DNA from: Sulfurovum sp.
Lineage (GTDB): Bacteria; Campylobacterota; Campylobacteria; Campylobacterales; Sulfurovaceae
Direction: 5' to 3'
Assembly: GCA_027038155.1 (NCBI GenBank)
Contig: JALVXW010000006.1
Coordinates: 1-5,157, forward strand
DNA: 5,157 bases
Shown here: positions 1 to 5,157 of the stretch, one piece after another
Numbering within the stretch: position 1 is the first letter of the stretch
Layout of the letters: each line of letters opens with the position of its first letter
The notes under the pieces: generated by a model
Seen by the model: only the letters and a program-made list of their open reading frames with translations
Told to the model about the DNA's origin: nothing
Databases searched by the model: none
Position numbers and translations under genes: made by a program

Positions 1-128
1 CAGGAGGACTCAGCCGTTGGGTTGAAAAACTTAACAGTGGCAAAAAAGATAGAAAAGGGGTACTTGATGGCTTCTTACGCTCCCCTGAGTTTGCTGCTTT
101 GGCTAAGGCGTATGGGATTGGTATCTAG
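1..128 (+). CDS. DUF4214 domain-containing protein, C-terminal end only
   Basis: The 5' end lies outside the window. The first complete codon is at base 3 and the TAG stop is at 126-128, giving 41 visible residues. They read GGLSRWVEKLNSGK, then a short basic turn, then VLDGFLRSPEFAALAKAYGI, followed by G-I and the stop. The W-V-x-x-L-N-S-G-K helix followed by hydrophobic-D-G-F-L-x-S-P-E-F is the hallmark of the DUF4214 repeat/domain. This domain is frequent at the ends of large secreted, calcium-binding or S-layer-like surface proteins, and also occurs in glycosyltransferase-associated proteins. The biochemical role of the domain is not established and the rest of this protein cannot be seen. 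About 47% of the first 120 bases are G or C by hand count, clearly above lpxC downstream, so the gene may have a different history. It is unlikely to be part of the lpxC operon, because 143 bases with promoters separate them. Confidence 0.72.
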   Translation, partial: GGLSRWVEKLNSGKKDRKGVLDGFLRSPEFAALAKAYGIGI

Positions 129-160
129 CGGACTTCTTTAGTTGCTGGCTCTTTTTTTGC

Positions 161-190
161 TACCACCTTTGGGTGGGGGTATTAATTTTA
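161..190 (+). terminator. weak terminator-like hairpin after the DUF4214 gene
   Basis: Bases 163-167 (CCACC) can pair with 172-176 (GGTGG) around a four-base loop. An alternative pairing joins 161-164 with 178-181 plus 165-167 with 172-174, leaving a G bulge. The following bases 182-190 are mostly T (TTAATTTTA) but are not a clean T run, and a run of seven T (152-158) precedes the hairpin rather than following it. The location, 33 bases after the stop and before the lpxC promoters, is right for a terminator, but the structure is weak and overlaps the first promoter. Confidence 0.3.
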
Positions 191-214
191 CACTTTGGAT
201 TACTATGCTATACT
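187..214 (+). promoter_or_regulatory. upstream promoter P1 of lpxC
   Basis: TTTACA at 187-192 and TATACT at 209-214 are separated by 16 bases. Each matches five of six bases of the sigma70 -35 and -10 consensus. A TG extended -10 element sits at 206-207 (TGC directly before TATACT). Transcription would start around base 221, leaving about 50 bases of leader before lpxC. No other gene lies between this site and lpxC. Prediction from sequence only. Confidence 0.5.
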
Positions 215-242
215 TGCAAAAGTGATTAAATAAGTGTATAAT
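214..242 (+). promoter_or_regulatory. proximal promoter P2 of lpxC
   Basis: A perfect TATAAT lies at 237-242, with TTGCAA at 214-219 exactly 17 bases upstream (four of six matches to the -35 consensus). The start point would be near base 249, giving a leader of about 23 bases that contains the AAGGAG ribosome binding site at 261-266. The surrounding 225-260 region is almost entirely A and T, which favours melting. The -35 of P2 touches the -10 of P1, so the two promoters could not be occupied by polymerase at the same time. Confidence 0.6.
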
Positions 243-271
243 ATTTAATAATATAAATATAAGGAGAGAGT

Positions 272-1156
272 ATGCAACAAAGAACCATTAAGAAACCTAT
301 TGAAGTTGTTGGTATTGGGTTGCATAAAGGTAGTCCTATCAAGCTTCGACTTGAGCCACTAGATGTAAATTCGGGTATTGTTTTTTACCGTGAAGATTTG
401 GCACTGAATATTCCTCTCTCTCCTAGTGCAGTGATAGATACACGTATGGCAACCGTGATAGGAAGTGACAAAGGATATATCTCAACCATAGAACACTTTT
501 TATCAGCTGTATATGCATATGGTATTGATAATTTACGTGTGGTTGTCAATGGTGATGAGATGCCTATTATGGATGGATCCTCTATCTCTTTTTGTCTATT
601 GTTGGATGAAGCAGGCATTGAGATGCAAGAGGCATCAAAAAAGATTATACGTGTCAAAAAATCAGTTGAGATACAAGAGGGTGATAAGTTTGTAAGGCTT
701 ACCCCCCATACACAGGCACAATTTGATTTTAAAATTAACTTTGATCACCCTGTTATTGGAGAGCAAGAGGAGAAGTTCTCTTTTTCTACACAAAATTTTA
801 TTGAAAATATTGCCAGAGCAAGAACCTTTGGTTTTGCCAAAGATATACAGTATCTACAGAGTCAAAATCTTGCATTGGGTGCAACATTACAAAATGCTAT
901 AGGATTAGATGATAATAAAGTGCTTAATCCTGAAGGGTTACGTTTTGAGAATGAATTTGCAAGACATAAGGTACTTGATGCCATGGGCGATATGATGGTA
1001 ACTGGGTATAATATTTTAGCAAAGTATGAATCTTTTGCAGGGAGTCATCATTTAAATCATAAATTAACCAGAGAGTTGCTTTCTAAGAGTGAAAATTATG
1101 ATTTGGTAGCAGTCGAGGAGTTACAAAATAGAGAATTTGCAAAATCATTCGCATAA
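272..1156 (+). CDS. lpxC: UDP-3-O-acyl-N-acetylglucosamine deacetylase
   Basis: LpxC is the cytoplasmic zinc enzyme that removes the acetyl group from UDP-3-O-acyl-GlcNAc. This is the committed step of lipid A synthesis, so the cell has a lipopolysaccharide outer membrane. The 294-residue protein is normal in length. Recognisable elements are the N-terminal IGLHKG (15-20), TIEHFLSA with the acid/base Glu74 and zinc ligand His75, NGDEMPIMDGSS (93-104), ARARTFGF (181-188) with the Thr185 position, and HKVLDAMGD with zinc ligands His232 and Asp236 plus Lys233 and Asp240. SHHLNHKL (258-265) carries the catalytic His at 259, matching His265 of the E. coli enzyme. All catalytic residues are present. 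ATG 272 is preceded by AAGGAG (261-266) at five bases' spacing, which fixes the start. It is the first gene of the operon and its last 20 bases overlap the TsaB-like gene. Confidence 0.97.
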   Translation: MQQRTIKKPIEVVGIGLHKGSPIKLRLEPLDVNSGIVFYREDLALNIPLSPSAVIDTRMATVIGSDKGYISTIEHFLSAVYAYGIDNLRVVVNGDEMPIMDGSSISFCLLLDEAGIEMQEASKKIIRVKKSVEIQEGDKFVRLTPHTQAQFDFKINFDHPVIGEQEEKFSFSTQNFIENIARARTFGFAKDIQYLQSQNLALGATLQNAIGLDDNKVLNPEGLRFENEFARHKVLDAMGDMMVTGYNILAKYESFAGSHHLNHKLTRELLSKSENYDLVAVEELQNREFAKSFA

Positions 1157-1607
1157 AGCGTATAAACTTCTTATTATCTCTATTGCCTCACCGCTTCTTT
1201 TGGGTGTGTATGAAGAGAATACACTCATAAAAACCATCTCCTCTGAAAAAAAAACCTCTGAAGCTTTGTTGCCACTTATTATAGAATGTTTAGATGAGTA
1301 TCCTATTGGTTCCATTATCTATACACGTGGCCCAGGTGCTTATATGGCAATTAAATTGACATATATTATGCTAAAAACCATAGAGATTATACGAGATATA
1401 CCCTGTTTTGGTTGTAGTGCTTTTAGTGTTAACGAAGGAGAACCGATTAAAGCGATAGGCAATCTCTATTTTATCAAGGAAAAAGAGACTATAATTACAA
1501 AAAAATATGAACAGCCAGTAGAGACTCATTTTAGACTACCTCATAGTATTCATGATCTTACTATAGATGAAGAATCAATCCCTGAGTATAATCTACCAGC
1601 TGTATAA
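1137..1607 (+). CDS. tsaB: short TsaB-like tRNA threonylcarbamoyladenosine (t6A) protein
   Basis: The protein is 156 residues if TTG 1137 is the start, against roughly 220-230 for typical TsaB. TsaB is a catalytically inactive ASKHA-fold partner of TsaD, needed to make t6A at position 37 of ANN-decoding tRNAs. The N-terminal strand pair LLIISIASPLLLGVYE (11-26) sits where the family has its ILAIDTS region. SIIYTRGPGAYMAIKLTY (59-76) matches the GPGSFTGLR segment, with GPG at 65-67 kept and the rest divergent. After about residue 100 little of the family can be seen, so the second lobe is reduced. Position between lpxC and thrB matches the short gene found there in Helicobacter and Campylobacter. 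The start is uncertain: an in-frame TAG at 1107-1109 limits it, no ATG is available before the conserved strand, and GAGGAG (1115-1120) is well spaced for ATA 1128 but far for TTG 1137. Overlap with lpxC suggests translational coupling. Confidence 0.72.
   Translation: MQNHSHKAYKLLIISIASPLLLGVYEENTLIKTISSEKKTSEALLPLIIECLDEYPIGSIIYTRGPGAYMAIKLTYIMLKTIEIIRDIPCFGCSAFSVNEGEPIKAIGNLYFIKEKETIITKKYEQPVETHFRLPHSIHDLTIDEESIPEYNLPAV
1240..1262 (+). repeat. A9 homopolymer flanked by 8-bp direct repeats inside the TsaB-like gene
   Basis: Nine consecutive A (1246-1254) lie between two copies of CCTCTGAA (1240-1247 and 1255-1262; the first copy shares two A with the tract). The copies are 15 bases apart, so recombination between them would remove five codons in frame, whereas gain or loss of a single A would shift the frame. 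The encoded stretch is SEKKTSE (residues 36-42), a surface-type loop. It may be only a consequence of AT-rich Lys codons. Confidence 0.6.
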
Positions 1608-1619
1608 AATGGAATCAAT

Positions 1620-2501
1620 ATGTTTATAAGCGTACCTGCAACTTCTGCTAACTTAGGTCCTGGTTTTGATACTTTGGGATTGGCAGTAGATTTAAGAAAT
1701 GAAATTATTATTAAGCCTTCTAAATTTCTTAGTATCTCTACACATGGTGAGGGGAGTGATAATCCTAAGATTAAAAAGAATACACTTTTTTTAAGCATAT
1801 TTAACGAAACCTATAAACGTCTTTGTGGAAGAGAAGATAATTTTCGTTTTGAGTTTCATAATCGTATTCCTATTTCTCGTGGACTTGGAAGTTCATCTGC
1901 GGTGATTGTTGCTGCACTCAGTGCTGCCTATACAGTGGCAGATAGAAGATATAATAAGCGTGAAATACTTAATTTGGCACTACGGTATGAGCCTCATCCT
2001 GACAATATCACACCTGCGGTAATGGGTGGTTTTAATGTTGCATGTGTTGAAGGGGGAAGAGTCTATAGCAAAAAAAGACGTATGCCTGAGTATCTTAGAG
2101 CAGTTGTAGTAGTGCCAAATCGTACGATATCTACAGCAAAATCACGTACGATACTTCCTAAAATGTATAGAAAAGAGGAGGTGGTCTACTCTTTGTCAAG
2201 GTCATCTTATATGACGGCACTGTTTATGTCTGAATCTTGGGATTTGCTTCGTATTGCAGCAAAAGACAAGTTGCACCAATCAAGACGCATGAAGATGATT
2301 CCTGAACTCTTTGATGTACAAAAAGTGGCATTGAAGCATGGTGCACTTATGTCCACGCTTTCAGGTTCTGGTTCAACATTTTTTAATTTAGCCTATAAGA
2401 AAGATGCGGATAAAATGGCACAAGCACTACAGATACGTTTTCCTCAATTTCGTGTATTTACTTTGGCTTTAGACAATAATGGCGTTATCACGAAACAATA
2501 A
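1620..2501 (+). CDS. thrB: homoserine kinase (GHMP kinase family)
   Basis: ThrB phosphorylates L-homoserine with ATP to O-phosphohomoserine, the next-to-last step of threonine synthesis, in the cytoplasm. The 293-residue length is normal. All three GHMP motifs are visible: motif 1 VPATSANLGPGFDTLGLA (5-22), the ATP-binding motif 2 PISRGLGSSSA (84-94), and motif 3 LSGSGSTFF (247-255). The homoserine-kinase-specific segment EPHPDNITPAVMGGF (124-138) and STAKSRTILP (171-180) support ThrB over mevalonate or galactokinase relatives. The family more often has EGHPDN, so Pro125 is a small variation. The start is ATG 1620, as the protein begins directly with the conserved FISVPATSANLGPG. The ribosome binding site is weak (GGA at 1611-1613). 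The preceding stop is 12 bases away, so translation probably depends on the upstream gene. Confidence 0.95.
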   Translation: MFISVPATSANLGPGFDTLGLAVDLRNEIIIKPSKFLSISTHGEGSDNPKIKKNTLFLSIFNETYKRLCGREDNFRFEFHNRIPISRGLGSSSAVIVAALSAAYTVADRRYNKREILNLALRYEPHPDNITPAVMGGFNVACVEGGRVYSKKRRMPEYLRAVVVVPNRTISTAKSRTILPKMYRKEEVVYSLSRSSYMTALFMSESWDLLRIAAKDKLHQSRRMKMIPELFDVQKVALKHGALMSTLSGSGSTFFNLAYKKDADKMAQALQIRFPQFRVFTLALDNNGVITKQ

Positions 2502-2513
2502 GCGATAGGCTTA
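2499..2513 (+). other. small hairpin at the thrB stop codon
   Basis: TAAGC (2499-2503, containing the thrB stop TAA) is the exact inverse of GCTTA (2509-2513) with a five-base loop, and is followed by a T-rich stretch ending in five T (2519-2523). This resembles a very weak intrinsic terminator, but only two of five pairs are G-C. It could cause slight attenuation between thrB and rnpM; it could equally be chance. Confidence 0.22.
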
Positions 2514-2532
2514 ATCTCTTTTTGGATATAAT
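2511..2532 (+). promoter_or_regulatory. internal promoter upstream of rnpM-infB
   Basis: A perfect TATAAT lies at 2527-2532, preceded by a T-rich stretch (2511-2523) and GGA. The G two bases before the hexamer fits the extended -10 seen in Campylobacterota, where RpoD promoters commonly lack a -35 box and instead carry upstream T-rich tracts. No good TTGACA is seen 16-18 bases upstream. The start point expected from the -10 box falls at about 2537-2540, on or beside the rnpM ATG at 2537, so a transcript from here would be leaderless for rnpM but would carry a normal leader for infB. Confidence 0.5.
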
Positions 2533-2536
2533 ACGC

Positions 2537-2779
2537 ATGAAAAAATCACAGCCAATACGTATGTGCATCAGTTGCAGAAACAGAAATCCACAACATACCA
2601 TGATTAGACTAAAACAGTGTGATAAAAAAATTGTGATGTTTGATGGTGCTGGAAGAAGTATATATGTGTGCTACGAGTGTATTCAAAATGAAAAAAAAGT
2701 CAAAGGCTTAGTGAAGCGTTTTAAACAAGATAAAGAATACTTTACTAAGCTTTTAAAGGAGTTAATAGATAATGGATAA
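2537..2779 (+). CDS. rnpM: YlxR-family RNA-binding protein (RnpM)
   Basis: This 80-residue basic protein belongs to the YlxR family (DUF448), usually encoded just before infB. The Bacillus member, renamed RnpM, has been described as a modulator of RNase P. Visible family motifs are PIRMCISCR (6-14), the MIRL strand (22-25), GAGRSIYVC (37-45) matching the family GRGAYVC loop, and a Lys-rich C-terminal helix (53-75). Cysteines at 10, 13, 45 and 48 form two CxxC pairs that could bind a metal; the Bacillus protein, as I recall it, lacks them. ATG 2537 is chosen because MKKSQPIRMC is the typical family N terminus. A longer frame could begin at TTG 2522 but adds only unconserved residues overlapping the promoter. 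No convincing ribosome binding site precedes 2537 (GGA is ten bases away). The end overlaps infB by 8 bases. Confidence 0.88.
   Translation: MKKSQPIRMCISCRNRNPQHTMIRLKQCDKKIVMFDGAGRSIYVCYECIQNEKKVKGLVKRFKQDKEYFTKLLKELIDNG
2754..2761 (+). promoter_or_regulatory. strong ribosome binding site for infB
   Basis: TAAAGGAG lies inside the rnpM coding region, ten bases before ATG 2772. It is the strongest Shine-Dalgarno sequence downstream of lpxC and decides the infB start, which overlaps the end of rnpM by 8 bases in another frame. Confidence 0.8.
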
Positions 2780-5157
2780 AGTTAAAATCCAAGAAATAGC
2801 AGCAGAAGCAGGAGTCTCAAATGGAGATTTGCTGGCAAAAGCTAAAGAGTTAGGCTTTGATGTAAAAGCGGCAAATAGTACAATTAGCTATGATGATGCA
2901 GGGATACTTGTGGATTATGCTATCTCTGGGAAGCTTCCTAAAAACTTTAAAAAACCTGGTAGTAAAACAAAAAAAATTACCGTGGTGAAAAAAAGAGTTG
3001 AAGAGACAAAAACCAAAGAAGATACTGTTGCAAAAGAAGAAAATAGAGTGACTGAATCAAAAAAAGAGCATATATCAGAAACAGTAGAAGAGAAAAGTGA
3101 AATAAAAGAAGAACTTCAAAAGAAAGAAGAAGAGGTTAAAACAGAGATTAAAATAGCACCGAAAAAGCGTAAAGGTATCTCTGTTGTAAGTAAAAAAGTA
3201 GAAGAAGAGAGTCATAAAGTTTCTACTGATACCGCTAAACCTGTAAAACGAGCACTCTCTCGTGGTGGGATAAAGATTGTCCGTAAGGCAAAACCGGCAC
3301 CAGAAAGAGCAAGTGCAAAAATCTCTTTGGCAAATACATTTGGAAAGAAAAACTATGAACCTTACGAAGGCAAGAAAAAAGCTAAAAAAGGTCCAGCACA
3401 AGCAAAAGATAGTGGGACCAAAATTGATATCTTTAACCATGACAGTATGTCTGGGGATATAGATAGTGGTTTTGGAGAAGAAGAGGTAGTACTTTTAGAT
3501 TTTTCTGATAAAAATATCTATGAAGATATGATGCGACAAGAGCAAAAACGTAAAGAAGAGATGAAAAAGCGTGAGGCACAAAATGGTGGACCTACAAAAG
3601 GCAGGCAACCGTTCCGTCCTCAACAAAAACGCTCTTTGAAGCGTGGGGGTAAACGTAAAAAATATACCAAAGAGGAGAGTACAGAAGTTGTAACCTCTAT
3701 AGAGATACCAGAAAATGTAAGGGTCTATGAGTTTGCAGAAAAGGTAAACCGTTCAATGGGTGAAGTGATTGGATGTCTTTTTGCACTGGGTATGATGGTG
3801 ACCAAAAATGACTTCTTGTCTAAAGATGAGATAGAGATTCTTGCAGAAGAGTTTGACGTTGAAGTGACTACAATTAATCCACTAGATGAGTTGGCGATAG
3901 TAGATGAATACAATGAAGAGGAGGATGAAAATGCTGTTGAGCGTCCTCCTGTCATTACGATTATGGGGCATGTTGATCATGGTAAAACATCACTACTAGA
4001 CAAAATTCGTACTGCAAAAGTAGCAGACAAAGAAGCTGGCGGTATCACACAGCATGTTGGTGCATACCAGGTAGAAAAGAATGGCAAGAAAATTACTTTT
4101 GTAGATACACCAGGGCACGAAGCCTTTACTGAGATGAGAGCACGTGGTGCTCAGGCAACAGATATTGTGATTATTGTGGTTGCTGCAGATGATGGTGTGA
4201 TGCCTCAAACCAAAGAGGCGATTGCTCATACCAAAGCAGCTGGTGTGCCTATGATTATTGCTGTAAACAAGATGGATAAAGAGGCGGCAAACCCTGACAA
4301 TGTCAAAGCACAACTTGCCGAAATAGATGTAATGGCAACAGACTGGGGTGGAGAGTATGAGTTTGTACCTGTCTCAGCACATACAGGGTTGGGCATTGAT
4401 GATTTACTTGAGACTATTTTACTTCAAGCTGAACTTATGGAACTTAAGGCAAACCCTGCATTGGATGCTAAGGCAGTTGTGGTAGAAGCGTCACTAGAAA
4501 AAGGTTTTGGCCCAGTTGCAAATGTGATTATCAAAAATGGTACACTGAGAGTGGGCGATAATGTGATTGTAGGTAAAACGTATGGACGTATTAAAGCTAT
4601 TAAGCTTGATGATGGAAGTAATACAAAAGAGATTGGTCCTTCAACTCCTGCTGCTATTGTAGGACTCAATGAAGTACCTGGAGCTGGTGAAGAGCTTGCT
4701 GTAATGGCTACAGACAAAGAGGTGCGTGAACTTGCAGAAAAAAGAGCAGAGTTTGAAAGAGCAAAAGTGCTCTCTAAGAGTACCAAAGCAACACTTGATG
4801 ACCTGTCTGCACTGATTGCAGAGGGGCAACTTAAAGCACTTCCTGTGATCATAAAAGCAGATGTTCAAGGCTCTCTTGAGGCGATCAAAGGTTCACTGGA
4901 GAAGCTTAGAAATGAAGAGGTCAAAGTCAATATTATTCACGAAGGTGTGGGTGGGGTTACTGAGAGTGACTTGACACTTGCAGATGCTTCAGAACACGCT
5001 GTGGTATTAGGCTTTAATGTGCGTCCTACAGGAGCAGTAAAGAAAAAGGCCAAAGAGCTTGGTATTGAGATTCGTACCTACTCTATTATCTATGATTTAC
5101 TTGATGAAGTAAAATCACTGCTTGGTGGATTGATGAGTCCAGTTATCTCTGAAGAGG
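2772..5157 (+). CDS. infB: translation initiation factor IF-2, C-terminus cut off by window edge
   Basis: IF2 is the GTPase that places initiator fMet-tRNA on the 30S subunit and promotes 70S joining. The frame stays open from ATG 2772 to the window end (795 codons plus one base). A first IF2_N domain occupies residues 1-55 (KVKIQEIAAEAGVSNGDLL). A Lys/Glu-rich disordered linker runs from about 56 to 305, interrupted by an acidic-hydrophobic island (219-257). A second IF2_N-like domain lies at about 310-368. The G domain has G1 GHVDHGKT (399-406), G2 GGIT (423-426), G3 DTPGH (445-449), G4 NKMD (499-502) and G5 SAH (535-537), all intact. Domain II follows, then domain III with KADVQGS (695-701) and EGVGGVTESD (724-733). 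The fMet-tRNA-binding last domain, about 100 residues, is missing only because the window ends. In related genomes rbfA follows. Confidence 0.97.
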   Translation, partial: MDKVKIQEIAAEAGVSNGDLLAKAKELGFDVKAANSTISYDDAGILVDYAISGKLPKNFKKPGSKTKKITVVKKRVEETKTKEDTVAKEENRVTESKKEHISETVEEKSEIKEELQKKEEEVKTEIKIAPKKRKGISVVSKKVEEESHKVSTDTAKPVKRALSRGGIKIVRKAKPAPERASAKISLANTFGKKNYEPYEGKKKAKKGPAQAKDSGTKIDIFNHDSMSGDIDSGFGEEEVVLLDFSDKNIYEDMMRQEQKRKEEMKKREAQNGGPTKGRQPFRPQQKRSLKRGGKRKKYTKEESTEVVTSIEIPENVRVYEFAEKVNRSMGEVIGCLFALGMMVTKNDFLSKDEIEILAEEFDVEVTTINPLDELAIVDEYNEEEDENAVERPPVITIMGHVDHGKTSLLDKIRTAKVADKEAGGITQHVGAYQVEKNGKKITFVDTPGHEAFTEMRARGAQATDIVIIVVAADDGVMPQTKEAIAHTKAAGVPMIIAVNKMDKEAANPDNVKAQLAEIDVMATDWGGEYEFVPVSAHTGLGIDDLLETILLQAELMELKANPALDAKAVVVEASLEKGFGPVANVIIKNGTLRVGDNVIVGKTYGRIKAIKLDDGSNTKEIGPSTPAAIVGLNEVPGAGEELAVMATDKEVRELAEKRAEFERAKVLSKSTKATLDDLSALIAEGQLKALPVIIKADVQGSLEAIKGSLEKLRNEEVKVNIIHEGVGGVTESDLTLADASEHAVVLGFNVRPTGAVKKKAKELGIEIRTYSIIYDLLDEVKSLLGGLMSPVISEE

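Noticed and set aside
152..158. Seven-T run as a terminator tail for the DUF4214 gene
   Set aside because: The bases before it do not form a stable stem, so the run alone is not a terminator.
385..657. 90-codon minus-strand frame and an overlapping 60-codon plus-strand frame (513-695) in lpxC
   Set aside because: Both lie within conserved lpxC sequence including the zinc-ligand region and have no supporting start signals.
1550..1798. 82-codon open frame on the minus strand across the tsaB-thrB junction
   Set aside because: Antisense to the start of thrB including GHMP motif 1; no domain and no start signal.
2121..2153. CGTACGATA repeated twice, 24 bases apart, in thrB
   Set aside because: Both copies encode Arg-Thr-Ile around the family STAKSRTILP region; it is a codon-use coincidence within a conserved gene, with no sign of a binding site.
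3075..3440. 121-codon open frame on the minus strand, rich in Phe, Cys and Leu
   Set aside because: It is the antisense of the Lys/Glu-rich infB linker; such composition naturally gives Phe/Leu/Ser-rich open antisense frames. No ribosome binding site or known domain is seen.
3528..3800. In-frame internal ATGs in infB as possible shorter IF2 forms, as known from E. coli
   Set aside because: None of the in-frame ATGs in this region has a well-placed ribosome binding site, so a second IF2 form cannot be supported from the sequence.
3916..3945. AGGAGG followed by ATG codons inside infB, resembling an internal start
   Set aside because: The ATGs are out of the IF2 frame and lead to a stop after a few codons; the Shine-Dalgarno-like word comes from a Glu-Glu-Asp codon run.
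3996..4313. 105-codon open frame on the minus strand
   Set aside because: Antisense to the IF2 G domain with its G1-G4 motifs; no family features.
4424..4852. 142-codon open frame on the minus strand, Ser/Ala-rich
   Set aside because: It lies fully antisense to conserved IF2 domains II-III and is low-complexity; a shadow of infB codon bias.

Overview
The window looks like an ordinary chromosomal housekeeping segment from a low-GC Gram-negative bacterium, most likely a Campylobacterota (Epsilonproteobacteria) member of the Sulfurovum/Sulfurimonas type. The main reason is the gene order lpxC - short TsaB-like gene - thrB - rnpM(ylxR) - infB. From memory, this matches the arrangement in Campylobacter jejuni and Helicobacter pylori, where rbfA and rimP follow. 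AT-rich codon use and promoters with strong -10 boxes but poor -35 boxes also fit. The genus cannot be fixed from this sequence alone.

Layout: bases 1-128 are the C-terminal end of a DUF4214-domain protein whose start lies outside the window. This end is visibly more GC-rich than the rest. Bases 129-271 are intergenic: a weak terminator-like hairpin, then two tandem sigma70-type promoters and a good ribosome binding site for lpxC. From 272 to the window end there are five same-strand, tightly packed genes: lpxC (lipid A synthesis), a short TsaB-like gene (tRNA t6A modification) overlapping lpxC by 20 bases, thrB (homoserine kinase), rnpM/ylxR (RNA-binding protein) and infB (translation initiation factor IF2). 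infB overlaps rnpM by 8 bases and runs off the right edge with about 100 residues missing.

Functionally the string joins an essential outer-membrane enzyme and a threonine-synthesis enzyme to three translation-related proteins. A threonine link can be suggested, since ThrB lies on the route to threonine and t6A is made from threonine, but this may be coincidental. A second promoter appears to sit directly before rnpM-infB, so the translation part may be expressed separately from lpxC-thrB.

I found no CRISPR array, insertion sequence, tRNA, rRNA or obviously new system. The more curious points are the reduced TsaB-like protein with its unclear start and A9 tract, the promoter touching the rnpM start codon, the paired CxxC motifs in RnpM, and the DUF4214 gene end beside a conserved operon.
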